Under the pieces are notes generated by a model. It saw only the letters and a list, made by a program, of their open reading frames with translations. It was not told the DNA's origin and searched no databases. Position numbers and translations under genes: made by a program. A stretch of 54,616 bases of DNA from Tubiluchus corallicola (lineage: Eukaryota > Priapulida > Priapulimorpha > Priapulimorphida > Tubiluchidae), in contig JAQGDQ010001215.1 in the NCBI GenBank assembly GCA_030141605.1, positions 1 through 54,616 on the forward strand, in the 5' to 3' direction. Numbering within the stretch: position 1 is the first letter of the stretch; each line of letters starts with the position of its first letter. Positions 1-11,096 of the stretch are shown here, in pieces.

Positions 1-284
1 AAGGACAGAAAGCAATTGACAATGGAAATACCTGAGAGAGCTTTTGTATTTGTTCCTAGGTAACACTGACCTAGATAATTAATCAATAACAAATCGATGT
101 TTCTTTCTTGACTGCAATATCTGTCTTGTCTTTTATTGCTTGCATCAAGACTATTGTTCTGAGTTATAGGAAATGCGAGTATTGCAGGTGGTGGCTAGGC
201 AAGTGTGTAATAACAACTTATGAAGCAAAATCAGTCAACTTTGTGGCACATTAACAGAAGAGCTACTTTTTGTTTTTTCACAAA

Positions 285-850
285 ATTTCAGTTTTGTTAG
301 AAAGGACATTTATAAATTTCGAATTTTCAGCTTTTATTAGAAAGGACATTTATAAAGTTGGAAGTTTCTGTTTTTATTGGAAAGGACATTTATAGAGTTC
401 GAATTTTCAGCTTTTATTAGAAAGGACATTTATAAAGTTGGAATTTTCGGCTTTTATTAGAAAGGAGATTTATAAAGTTCGAATTTTCAGCTTTTATTAG
501 AAAGGACATTTATAGAATTCGAATTTTCAGCTTTTATTAGAAAGGACATTTATAAAGTTGGAATTTTCAGCTTTTATTAGAAAGGACATTTATAAAGTTG
601 GAATTTTCTGTTTTTATTGGAATGGACATTTATAGAGTTCGAATTTTCAGCTTTTATTAGAAAGGACATTTATAGAGTTGGAATTTTCAGCTTTTATTAG
701 AAAGGACATTTATAAAGTTGGAATTTTCTGTTTTTATTGGAATGGACATTTATAAAGTTGGAATTTTCTGTTTTTATTGGAATGGACATTTATAAAGTTG
801 GAATTTTCTGTTTTTATTAGAAAGGACGATTTTAAAGCTGGAATTTTTAG
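285..850. repeat. 40-bp minisatellite, about 14 units
   Basis: A 40-bp unit built on the words AAAGGACATTTATAAAG and GAATTTTCAGCTTTTATTAG repeats in register. Variants alternate (AAAG/AATG, CAGC/CTGT, GTTG/GTTC) and recur in blocks, suggesting unequal exchange. All frames are AT-rich and broken, so it is non-coding. The first 284 bases of the window show no recognisable feature. Confidence 0.9.
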
Positions 851-894
851 CTAAAGTTTACAATTCTCCACATACAAGAAATTAGTTTGTGAAG

Positions 895-1165
895 CGAATT
901 AGGGTTATGGCTGGGATTAGGGTTAGGATTAGTGTTAGAGTTAGGGTTAAATTTGGGCTATGGTTGGGAATAGGGTTAGGGGTACGTTTGGGCTATGGTT
1001 GGGATTAGTGTTAGGTTAGGTTAGGGTTAGGATTAGTGTTAGAGTTAGGCTTAAGTTTGGGCTATGGTTGGGATTAGGGTTAGGGTTGGGTTAGGGCTAG
1101 GATCAATGTTAGAGTTAGGGTTAAGTTTGGGTTATGGTTAGGATTAGGTTATGGTTAGGATCTTT
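895..1165. repeat. Degenerate TTAGGG-like interstitial tract
   Basis: The stretch is made of imperfect GGGTTAGGGTTAGGATTAG-like words mixed with GGGCTATGGTTGGGATTAG, in a loose higher-order period of roughly 85 to 95 bases. TTAGGG is the usual metazoan telomere unit. The degeneracy and internal position suggest an old interstitial telomere-like tract or a telomere-like minisatellite, not a chromosome end. Confidence 0.75.
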
Positions 1166-1615
1166 TAATGCATAAAAAAAATCACAAAATTCATAAAAAT
1201 ATATTAAAAATATTAATTCTAACATTAAAAGAATATTATAAATCATAAAAAATTACCATTTACAGTAAATAGTGTATCTATTCGGCGGATGAATACACAC
1301 CAAAAACGAAATGTAATACTTGCGCCCGCTTAAGATGCTACTTGCCGACGTGAGATTGTACACAACACACGATTGGTTGATTGTGAACATTTTTATGAAC
1401 ATTTAAGTAAAGTTTTTTAAAAGGTACATGTACAGTATGGGAAAAGTTATTAAGGGAATGGGAAAGGGTTATGTATAAGAGTGTGGGGAGGGTTTATAAA
1501 GACTTAAAATAATGTATAACTACTAAAATAAGTATAGCGTCCCTACTTTGCGGAAATTCACTTATCGCGGGTGGGCCTGGAACGGAACACCTGCAATAAG
1601 GGAGGGAACACTGTA
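1166..1615. other. AT-rich unique DNA, no gene seen
   Basis: No long reading frame, RNA gene or repeat is recognised here. The sequence is AT-rich with short A runs. Confidence 0.6.
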
Positions 1616-1620
1616 TATAC

Positions 1621-1653
<33 letters not shown>

Positions 1654-1965
1654 CATTTACATTTACATTTTTACATTTACAAGTTACAGGCATTAACAGA
1701 AAATGTGGAAGGAGTCCACAATTGCTCACACAACTTTAAATGTAAAAGTCGTCGTGTATACAATTATATATAATATATAATATAATATAATATGATATGA
1801 TATGATATGATATGATATGATATGATATGATATGATATGATATGATATGATATGATATGATATGATATGATATGATATGATGCAATGCAACGCAACGCAA
1901 CGCAACACAACAAAACACAACACAACACAATATAACATAACATAATATAATATATATGTATATAT
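1616..1965. repeat. Microsatellite cluster: TACA/TA, ACATTT, TGATA, CGCAA
   Basis: A TACATA/TA tract at 1616-1652 is followed by ACATTT repeats. After a short unique stretch comes a pure TGATA pentanucleotide run (about 1790-1880), grading into GCAAC and AACAC pentamers and then TAATA. The gradual change of unit within one run is typical of microsatellite evolution. Open frames over it are repeat artefacts. Confidence 0.9.
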
Positions 1966-2726
1966 TAAAGTTCAGCTGAAATTTCTGTAGTTTCCTTTCT
2001 TTATGTTGAGCTTTTTGTGAACAGACGTTTCTGACAAATGATCAGTTTCCTCTTTGCACAAACAGGAACAAGAATTAGTATGAGAAAAGCACGTGGTAAA
2101 ACTCTGTCAGTAAAAGAAACCACGACACGAAAGTTCACTTAAATATATTGTTTGTTTTAACGCTCTAATGGAAAAATGCAGGACATGAACGTTTTGAAAG
2201 AAACTGCACGCACTGCTAAATACAGGAAACTTTAAAGGAAAGGTCAACCATTCTGGGAAGCCAGGCTTTCTAGGCGGTTATGCTTATGTCAATGCTCGCG
2301 AAAAATGTTAGAAGGATTTAGTAATAAAACTGCCATAAGCGGCTCGTGTAATTAGTAAAATCACTTTAAACTCGTGATCACTTCATGCTTGTGACGCTTC
2401 CATTTCCATACCCGTTCTACCAATGACGTCATTCGTCCTGAAGAAAAGTAGCGCACTGTCAATCTTCGGCAAAAGTATAATAAGTTTTTACAAAAAATTT
2501 AGATAACTAATTTTGTGATATTTCGGCAAGAGCACTAGGTAAGCTGAAGAAGTTTGACTTAGCTTACGGAAAGCCAGGACGCGCTTACGAAAAATCACGA
2601 GGTCTCCCGGTTACGTCATAATTTTCAAATGAATGGCGGCCAAAAATTTCTATTCAGAGGTAGTTTATTTCAAATTTATGCTTTATAGACCGTTAATTGC
2701 AAATTTCTTTGTTATATTTTTCTAAT
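1966..2726. other. Unique intergenic DNA
   Basis: No gene is supported. One CRE-like TGACGTCA motif lies near 2424, and an ATG in fair context followed by a GTAGTT donor-like site lies near 2632. Neither is enough to call a promoter or first exon. Confidence 0.5.
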
Positions 2727-3582
2727 TTTAAGTGATAACAATAAAATAAACCCAACATGCTGAGTGACTTGTTCTTTCCGTTAGCACACCACAAACAGTT
2801 TAAGTGATAGCAGTAAAATAAACCCAACATGCTGAGTGACTTGTTTTTTCCTTTAGCACACCACAAACAGTTTAAGTGATAACAGTAAAATAAACCCAAC
2901 ATGCTGAGTGATTTGTTCTTTCCTTTAACACACCACAAACAGTTTAAGTTATAACAGTAAAATAAACCCAACATGCTGAGTGACTTGTTCTTTTCTTTAG
3001 CACACCACAAACAGTTTAAGTGATAACAATAAAATAAACCCAACATGCTGAGTGACTTGTTCTTTCCTTTAGCACACCACAAACAGTTTAAGTGATAACA
3101 ATAAAATAAACCCAACAAGCTGAGTGAGTTGTTCTTTCCTTTAGCACACCACAAACAGTTTAAGTGATAACAGTAAAATAAACCCAACAAGCTGAGTGAG
3201 TTGTTCTTTCCTTTAGCACACCACAAACAGTTTAAGTGATAACAATAAAATAAACCCAACATGCTGAGTGACTCGCTCTTTCCTTTAGCACACCACAAAC
3301 AGTTTAAGTGATAACAGTAAAATAAACCCAACAAGCTGAGTGACTTGTTCTTTCCTTTAGCACACCACAAACAGTTTAAGTAATAACAGTAAAATAAACC
3401 CAACATGATGAGTGACTTGTTCTTTCCTTTAGCACACCACAAACAGTTTAAGTGATAACAGTAAAATAAACCCAACATGCTGAGTGACTTGTTCTTTCCT
3501 TTAGCACACCACAAACAGTTTAAGTAATAACAGTATAATAAGCCCAAGATACTGAGTGACTTGTTCTTTCCTTTAAAAGTGC
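2727..3582. repeat. 72-bp minisatellite, first array, about 12 units
   Basis: A 72-bp unit carries AAACCCAACATGCTGAGTGA and TTAGCACACCACAAACAG. Because 72 is divisible by three and the minus strand lacks stops in one frame, a 300-codon repetitive frame (24-residue unit, Lys/Leu/Cys/Tyr rich) stays open. Variation looks like that of non-coding tandem DNA, so I do not call a protein. The same unit forms a second array at 11.1-12.1 kb. Confidence 0.9.
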
Positions 3583-3885
3583 TCAATAATCGCATTGCAA
3601 GGAAACAGCTTTTCGCAATTAAAATACTTTTTATAACTTCGCCTAAATGACTGCATTACCGTGACCTGGCTTCACGAAATGAAACCCATCTGCTGAAGCC
3701 ATGTAAACAATCGTCTGGAAATCACCAAAGTGAAGCTCACAAATTGCTCTTAACCTCTTCCTGATGTTTGGTTGCCCTTTTCGCCAAGTCCGTGGCACGT
3801 ATTTTGTTCTGTTTATAATTTAGAGGTTTTAGAAGAAACATCACTTTTATTTATATACAACGTTGGCATTTCTGCAGTAGTGAAC

Positions 3886-4262
<377 letters not shown>

Positions 4263-5140
4263 CGATGGGTGTCCATCAGGAGAATCCGAGTACTTTCGTC
4301 AGCTTCCGACAATATTTGTCGTTGAGGAGGCTACCGCCTGCGCACATGCACAAATATGGCGAAAAACTTTCGCCCACACAGTGTGTCATCGTGCAGGATT
4401 GTACTTGATAAAAAACTACGTTCCTGTCCCGCCACGCCACTGAGTTTGCCCTACATCTTAATGCTTCTCCAGACTGTAGCGTGCCGAAATTTATAAAAGT
4501 CTTACGGAATTTTCGGAATCTAATTAAAAATATTCGATTTCATCTTTCACATTTTAATTAAGATGTACATCATAAAATATAAATTATTCATATTGACATC
4601 GGAAGATGCTTTTATCAATTATAATTAAAAGAAACAGACAATTTCACATTCGCGATGAAATGTTCGACTCATAAACTCGTAAAATCGATAACACAGAGTC
4701 GACAGCATCCCATAAGCCTCTTATCTTGAGTTAGTCCCAAATTAAGTCTTTGTGCTCAAACTCCTCATTCCCCACACGATTCCTGTAAACTTAATTACAA
4801 GATTTGTGTCGACAGAACACGTGACAGGCTTCATTATTGATCGAAAAATCAATAATTACTCCACATAATTATTGTTGGTGTTAATGGTACGTTAGTCAGT
4901 GTTCTATTTCCAGCCATGAGATTTCATAACAATTTTATCAACATTGAAGCTTGCGCCAAGCCCATTTTAATTTACTGTCCAAAATATTCACTTTCTTGCC
5001 TATAACATAAATACCCCGGGAAGTCAATTTACGGCAACCGAACAGTGCTATCGCTTGCATCACAAACTAACCACAGTTGATACGATGGTAGGCATCTTCC
5101 TGCGTGTCAAGTACGTTTGCGTAAGCGAAGATTGCTCTAA
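4263..5140. other. Unique intergenic DNA
   Basis: No reading frame of convincing composition, RNA gene or repeat is seen in this AT-rich stretch. Confidence 0.5.
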
Positions 5141-5150
5141 GACGCCGATG

Positions 5151-5188
5151 TGACGTCATGAAAATAATGTGACGTCACGCTGACGTCA
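5151..5188. promoter_or_regulatory. Cluster of three CRE palindromes
   Basis: Three perfect TGACGTCA octamers lie at 5151-5158, 5170-5177 and 5181-5188. This is the cAMP-response element bound by CREB/ATF bZIP dimers. Three within 38 bases is far above chance, but I see no transcript or exon next to it, so its target is unknown. Confidence 0.5.
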
Positions 5189-5379
5189 CGGACAAACACT
5201 GCAACGAGCCCAAGGAGGGGGGGGTACAGCCGGTACATTGCTCTGGAGCACGTAAATATTAAATTTTGTACGTACCCTACTCTTGATATGCAACAGAAAA
5301 ATGAGAAACGCTAAACTTTGCGTAGCTGAGTAATATTTTTACCGGATTCTCAGCTACATTTCACATGACTTCATACGTC

Positions 5380-5500
5380 AAAGGACAAGAAAAGGGGCAC
5401 CGGAAGTAGGTTTCAGAAAAATCGCCTTAAAAATATACTACTTTACAGCATTTTTATGCACATATCGTATTCACGTTGAAAGGAATTTTCGTTTGTTTTG
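5380..5500. repeat. Dispersed repeat A, copy 1, abutting a minisatellite
   Basis: About 115 bases (with GTAGGTTTCAGAAAAATCGC and TTGAAAGGAATTTT) match 20900-21012 in the same orientation with modest divergence. In this copy a minisatellite replaces the downstream part. The family is unknown. The other copy runs into a short minus-strand reading frame starting at 21056. Confidence 0.75.
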
Positions 5501-5646
5501 CCCAGGGGTCCAGAATTTGCCCCAGGGGGTCCAGAATTTGCCCAGGGATCCATAATTTGCCCAGGGGCCCCATAATTTGCCCAGGGGATCCAGAATTTGT
5601 CCAGCCAGGGGTCCAGAATTTGCCCAGGGGGCCCAGAATTTGCCTT
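5498..5646. repeat. ~21-bp minisatellite, about 7 units
   Basis: Repeated GCCCAGGGGTCCAGAATTTG units with small insertions. Frames on both strands stay open (Gly/Pro-rich), but only because of the repeat. Confidence 0.85.
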
Positions 5647-5649
5647 ACT

Positions 5650-6165
5650 CCAGCACATGAAAATTCTCTTGGCAGCCTAGGGGACAGTGGCAGATGTAAG
5701 CAAGGTTTGAAATTTGGATTCAATCAATAACTACTTCACTGTCAGGTCTTTCCGTAACCTTGACATCAATTCCGTGTGAAATGAAAACTCTTAATCTTCA
5801 TCAATTTAAAAAAGCATCAGAAAATTACCTACTGCAACGATATAATTAACTCACAATTTTACTCATCCTGATCTTAAGTTACTAACAAAACTTATTTTGT
5901 TCTAATGTAAATGATAACTGATGAAAATGTAATGTTAATTGTCAATTGTTCCACTTATCTGGAGGAGGACTCGAAACCTCAATGCATCTTCCTCCTCTTT
6001 ACAATAACTCGCATAGTTTATTTACTTTTTTCAATGTAATATCAACTTGTATGTTTGAGTTGCTGTGGAATAAATTCATGAACTCATAAACTTTGACTAG
6101 AAGCTTCAAGAGAAAAGACTTCAAAGGCACAACAGCCGGAAAGAACCGAAGAGAATCACAGACGA
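5650..6165. other. Unique intergenic DNA
   Basis: No gene is recognised. A GGTTTCGAGTCC-like motif on the minus strand near 5970-5980 resembles a tRNA B box, but no A box or cloverleaf accompanies it. Confidence 0.5.
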
Positions 6166-6169
6166 CATG

Positions 6170-6415
6170 CTAAAAGAAACACACAAACACGCAGATAGAC
6201 AGAGAGACACACAGACAAACAGACAGACATACAATGAATATCCGTTCATACAGAGCCAGATACCCACAGGTAGTTTGGCAGATGAAACCGTCGGGCAAAG
6301 TATTGAATACGGCTGTCACCCATCCGCTTACTGGTTAGATTCAGTGCTCCTTAACTTTACTCACAATGCAACCACTTAGCTTTTTACTTCGCTCCATTTT
6401 TTCCGGAAACCTACT
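6170..6415. repeat. Dispersed repeat B, copy 1, with ACAG microsatellite head
   Basis: An ACAC/ACAG-rich run leads into about 165 bases (GTTTGGCAGATGAAACCGTC, ACCCATCCGCTTACTGG, CACTTAGCTTTTTACTTCGC) that recur at 10060-10222 behind a similar but larger CA/CAGA run. A conserved block with a microsatellite on the same side in both copies suggests a short mobile element that carries its own repeat. Confidence 0.7.
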
Positions 6416-6734
6416 GAAAGACCTGATTATTTCGAGTATAATTTATTAATAGGCAGTTTTTGTCAATTCTGCTGTTTTTGAGTTAGTTGCAGAAATCATT
6501 CCCATCCATTTTAAAACGTTACGTTGCACTGATGTAATAATATTAAACTCGTATAATTAACATCCTCTTAAAGAAAACCCAGACCCAATCTTAAACTGTA
6601 GGTCAAAACAATCTACTCTTTAAAATAGTGAAAGGAAACATGCTATTTTTTCAAAAATGACTTACGTGAAAGAATTATTACCACGCAAAGACAATTTCAC
6701 GTTCGCGCCACTAGTTCTTCACTGTTACACGCAT

Positions 6735-7205
6735 TTCGATATTCGTTAGGCGGGCACTAGTGCCTGCATTTCGGAAACGCACTGCACAAAAACAGGTACT
6801 GTACCTCTCAGTTCAGATGTCATCGTTTATGACGTACTGCACACATTCGACAGCTCATGCTTGAGCACAGCGGTAAAAATGAAATTGGAGTTTTTATCTT
6901 AAAACTTGCCTAGTTTTTGTACAACACACTGAATATCTTACAGTTGCACTGTACTTCAATTTTCACTTTCGTAAACACGTACAACACGCTCGTGGAATGT
7001 TTTTGCTGTTGGAAATTGTGTTAGTTTGTGATGTCATCAATAGTTGGGCTCGCCCGCCGCTAATGAAGTTCTTAATCTATTATTTAATTATCAGAAACGC
7101 TTTTGCAACATTAATTGTGTTAAAATTTATACGTTTTATCAGACTTGAAAATGGGGTGGTGTATGAAAAACCATCCTGTATTCCTTTAGCAAAATTGTTG
7201 TAAAC
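6735..7205. repeat. Dispersed repeat C, copy 1 (~470 bp)
   Basis: The block matches 27597-28063 over its whole length in the same orientation, and its right part matches 10893-11095. Shared words include ACTTGCCTAGTTTT, TTAGTTTGTGATGTCAT and AATCTATTATTTAATTAT. No coding capacity, inverted ends or tRNA head is visible. It is probably an unclassified mobile element. Confidence 0.75.
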
Positions 7206-7550
7206 ACTCGAACATTTTTAGTTTTTGGTTGAATCAACCAACTCCCTGCGGATTTCATGATACTTTACTCGTTATTATCAAGTTACTGCAATTACCTCAC
7301 CATTGGCTCACTGAACTGAAGGCTTTTCAACTGTTTTTGCACAATGTAATTCATTAAATCATCTCTGTCTGATATTTGCCTGTGATTAAATTGCTGAATT
7401 TACTTCTGGTTCTATGAAAACTGCGTTTTGATGGCTGCAGGTCTCTTGAGAAGAGATTTAGCTAAAATACATGTTTAAACGATGGTTTAGTATGTACATT
7501 TTAAATCTGCACTTGTAATATTGTCATGCATTTATTTTCGTAATACAGGA
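7206..7550. other. Unique intergenic DNA
   Basis: Nothing recognised. Confidence 0.5.
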
Positions 7551-7551
7551 T

Positions 7552-8115
7552 AGTATAGAATAGAATAGAATAGAATAGAATAGAATAGAATAGAATAGAA
7601 TAGAATAGAATAGAATAGAATAGAATAGAATAGAATGGGAAAGAATAGAATGGAATGGAACGGAAAGGAACGGAACGGGATAGAGTGGAATAAAATAGAA
7701 TAGAATAGGTTGGGACAGAATAGAATGGAAAGGAATAGCATGAAATGGAACAGAACGTAGCGGAACGGAAGGGAACAGAATAGAATAAAATAGAATAGAA
7801 TAGGTTTGGACAGAATGGAATGGAATGGAACGGAACGGAACGGAATAGAATAGAATAGAATAGAAGAGAAGAGAAGAGAAGAGAAGAGAAGAGAAGAGAA
7901 CAGAACAGAACAGAACAGAGCAGAACAGAACAGAATAAGCAGAATATAACGGAACAGAACTGAACAGAACAGAAAAGAACAGAACAGAACAGAACAGAAA
8001 AGAACAGAACAGAACAGAACAGAACAGAACAGAACAGAACAGAACAGAACAGAACAGAACAGAACAGAACAGAACAGAACAGAATAGAACTGCGTAGAAT
8101 AGAATAGAATAGAAT
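7552..8115. repeat. Pentanucleotide tract: TAGAA grading to CAGAA
   Basis: Nearly 560 bases of TAGAA units grade through GGAAC/GGAAT variants and GAGAA into CAGAA and back to TAGAA. The 237-codon minus-strand Ser/Leu/Phe frame over it is a repeat artefact. Confidence 0.95.
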
Positions 8116-8254
8116 AAATTTATTTTACAACAACCAAAGTAGCACGGGTTTTTTAAAATGATCTTGAAGTTATTTTGAAAATTAAACACGATACATGAAT
8201 TGCTATTGATACAATCTGTTTTGTAAAACTGTGACAATTTGTTGTCCTAAAACT

Positions 8255-8512
8255 TATGATACAAACAAATGCTTAAAACTGATGATACAAACAAATGCTT
8301 GAAACTAATGATACAAACAAATGCTTGAAACTGATGATACAAACAAATGCTTAAAACTGATGATACAAAACCAATGCTTAAAACCGATGATATAAACAGA
8401 TAGCTAAAACTTATGATACAAACAAATGCTTAAAACTGATGATACAAAACCAATGCTTAAAACCGACGATATAAACAGATAACTAAAGCTGATAATACAA
8501 AGAGTATTAACA
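8255..8512. repeat. ~25-bp minisatellite, about 9 to 10 units
   Basis: Units of the type AAACTGATGATACAAACAA followed by ATGCTT repeat with small length changes. A two-unit variant pair (AAAACCAATGC then ATAAACAGAT) occurs twice, a hint of higher-order duplication. Confidence 0.85.
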
Positions 8513-8602
8513 TTGTCCTGAAACTGTACTAGTTCCAATACAATTATTTATTTCATTCCAATCTATTTATTTATTTAGCCTTTTTTATTTAAGAAAACTT
8601 AA

Positions 8603-8756
8603 CTAGATTTTAACAAATCTGACTTTTCTGTAAAGCTGCAACAGATTGTAAGCTATTGACCTGTCTATCCTTGCATCATGATGACGTTCAGCATCTTCCA
8701 CAGCATCATTTCTAAGCATCTTTCTCAATCTTTTCTGTAGGTACTGCTTAGCAGAT
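8603..8756 (-). CDS. Possible terminal exon, unidentified
   Basis: Read on the minus strand, an acceptor-like ACTGTAG ends at 8757. The frame then runs 51 codons to a TAG at 8605-8603, with a charged, helical-looking sequence (MLRNDAVEDAERHHDAR, then SIAYNLLQLYRKVRFVKI). Its amino-acid mix is protein-like and free of simple repeats. The phase does not join cleanly with the upstream candidate exon at 8792-9058, so either a splice site is misplaced, the two are unrelated, or the locus is decayed. No family is recognised. Confidence 0.25.
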
Positions 8757-8791
8757 CTACAGTAAATCAATAATGTAAGTCTGTTTGTTGT

Positions 8792-9058
8792 TCAATTCTT
8801 GTCGGCTGAGCGGATGTGAGTCTCTCTCTCTCCAATAGCCAGGAAATTACCCAACAGTTCTCCCGTCTTCTCATCTGAATTCATCAAGATGAGGTCTTTA
8901 TCTCGGCACATTTGTATTCTGCTTTGGTAGAGGCTTCTCTCAAAGCTTTCATCAGCACACGGATCATTAGTGTTCACGAAGATGAAAACACGTATAACTC
9001 CACTGAAGCCATATTGCAAAACGTGAAATGTTTCTTGAACGTTCCACGTCATTTGTTT
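8792..9058 (-). CDS. Possible exon, weak DUF4174-like pattern
   Basis: On the minus strand a CTACAG acceptor ends at 9059 and an 88-codon open frame follows to a TGA at 8794-8792. The readable part contains VIRVFIFVNTNDPCADESF followed by SLYQSRIQMCRDKDLILM: a hydrophobic strand, an acidic loop, a helix and an R-D-L-hydrophobic strand. This order loosely recalls the DUF4174/P-DUDES fold of CCDC80- and SRPX-type proteins, but the match is from memory and weak. A donor-like GGGTAATT lies at 8853-8846. The 5' 70 bases of the frame are duplicated at 9174-9246. It could equally be a pseudogene fragment. Confidence 0.3.
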   Translation of the reverse strand, partial: KQMTWNVQETFHVLQYGFSGVIRVFIFVNTNDPCADESFERSLYQSRIQMCRDKDLILMNSDEKTGELLGNFLAIGERETHIRSADKN

Positions 9059-9248
9059 CTGTAGACACACAGACACACAAACACACAAACACCCCCCCCC
9101 CCCCCACACACACACACGCGCACGCACGCACACACACACACACACGCACGCACGCACGCACGCATGCACACACACATAACGCCACTGAAGCCATATTGCA
9201 AAACGTGAAATGTTTCTTGAACATTCAACGTCATTTGTTTCTGTAGCG
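8988..9248. repeat. CA/CG microsatellite between 73-bp direct duplicates
   Basis: The segment at about 8992-9064 (GCCATATTGCAAAACGTGAA, CATTTGTTTCTGTAG) is repeated almost exactly at about 9174-9246. Between the copies lies a mixed ACAC/C-run/CACG microsatellite of about 110 bases. The duplicate overlaps the candidate minus-strand exon and its acceptor. Confidence 0.9.
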
Positions 9249-9249
9249 A

Positions 9250-9639
9250 TGGATCCCCAAGGACAATTTATTTCCTAGATTTTCGCAAGAATATTGACAG
9301 CTCTGATCCATACGGAACATTCTTGAATCGGATATTTTAAATCTTACGGTCTACTAAATTCTGAACCCTTTATCAAATGGAATAAACAATGTGAACTGTC
9401 CTTTGACTACGTCACTATTATTATTCACTACGTTTTTATCTTGGGTATGTCACGTTAGAATCTTTTTAAGTTTTTATATATGTAGGTTACAATTTTTTGT
9501 AAGTACATATAAGGTACTCAACAACAGAGCATGCGCAGTGTTGATGTTTGTGACAATACCGAAGCCCATCTCATCAATAAATTAATAATAAAAGCTCCCG
9601 AAATGGAAATATTTTAACTGTATTTATCGAAACTGTAAC

Positions 9640-9640
<1 letters not shown>
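9250..9640. other. Unique intergenic DNA
   Basis: No gene is supported. The sequence is AT-rich. Confidence 0.5.
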
Positions 9641-10022
<382 letters not shown>

Positions 10023-10225
10023 ACGAACAAATAGACAGACACACAGTGAATATGCGTTTTTTCAAAGAGCCAGATATCTACAGGTAGTTTGGCAGATGAA
10101 ACCGTCTGCCAAGTATCGAATACGGCTGTCACCCATCCGCTTACTGGTTAGATTCAGTACTCCTTAACTTTACTCACAGTGCAACCACTTAGCTTTTTAC
10201 TTCGCTCCATTTGTTCCGGAAGCGT
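10023..10225. repeat. Dispersed repeat B, copy 2
   Basis: This matches 6215-6400: the GAGCCAGATA word, then GTAGTTTGGCAGATGAAACC through TACTTCGCTCCATTT. It follows a CA/CAGA run, as copy 1 does. Confidence 0.75.
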
Positions 10226-10479
10226 TTCCAGTCGCGAAGCTGAAAACTTGGTCATCAGTCGAAGATGCACGAATCTTTTATTGCTGACTCGCTAAAGTTA
10301 TTTGCTGAAAGTGTTAAATTCGTGTGTATAAACCGAGATAGATGTTTGCTGTGTAAGTAAAAGGGAAGGTGAACAAACATGGCCTTCTCTTTTCCATTTT
10401 ATTGCTGCCGAAGCCTGACAAATCTTGATGGCAGCACAAATAACTCACTGACGCAAGTTAAGCAGAAATCTTGAAACAT

Positions 10480-10895
10480 TGTAAATGGTGATGACAATGA
10501 CAGTGATGATGATGGTGACGCTGACAGCAATGACGATGACGAGGTTATTACGACGATGACGGCAAAAAGTGACGATGACGATGATGCTTATGATGGTGAT
10601 GATGATGACGACGGCAACGACGACGATGATGATGATAACGACGACGGCGACGACGACCATGACGATGATGATGATGGTGGTGACGACGACGACGACGACA
10701 ACGATGATGATGATAACGATGACGACTACGGCGACGACGACAACGACGACGATGATGATGATGGTGATGATGATGACAATGATGATAACGATGATTACGA
10801 CGACGACGACGACGATGATGCTGATTATGGCGATGATGACGGCGCTGGCAGCGATGACGACGATGATTGTGATGATGACAATGATGATGACAGTG
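10480..10895. repeat. GAT/GAC trinucleotide tract
   Basis: About 400 bases of GAT, GAC and AAC triplets. Each frame gives an acidic Asp-rich, Met/Thr or Ile/Val run. The sequence merges directly into a truncated copy of dispersed repeat C, so it is intergenic. Confidence 0.9.
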
Positions 10896-11095
10896 CCACT
10901 GTGCTTCAATTTTCACTTTTGTAAACACGTGCAACACGCTCATGGAATTTTTTGCTGTTGAAAATTATGTTAGTTTGTGATGTCATGAATAGTTGGCTTC
11001 TTCCGCCATTAATTAAGACTTTAATCTATTATTTAATTATCAGAAACGCTTTTGCAATATTAGTTGTGTTAAAAAGTATACTTTTTATCAGACTT
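10893..11095. repeat. Dispersed repeat C, truncated copy 2
   Basis: This corresponds to the last ~200 bases of the element at 6735-7205 (from CACTGTGCTTCAATTTTCAC to the ATCAGACTT word). It is bounded by the GAT tract on the left and the second 72-bp array on the right. It contains the perfect 16-bp palindrome AAAAAGTATACTTTTT. Confidence 0.75.
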
Positions 11096-11096
11096 T

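Noticed and set aside
2693-3595. A 300-codon minus-strand frame with a 24-residue repeat
   Set aside because: The 72-bp minisatellite explains it, and the second array at 11.1-12.1 kb gives broken versions of the same frame.
5960-5990. A tRNA or SINE B box on the minus strand
   Set aside because: One motif with an extra T and no other tRNA features.
7524-8237. A 237-codon Ser/Leu/Phe minus-strand protein
   Set aside because: A TAGAA/CAGAA pentanucleotide artefact.
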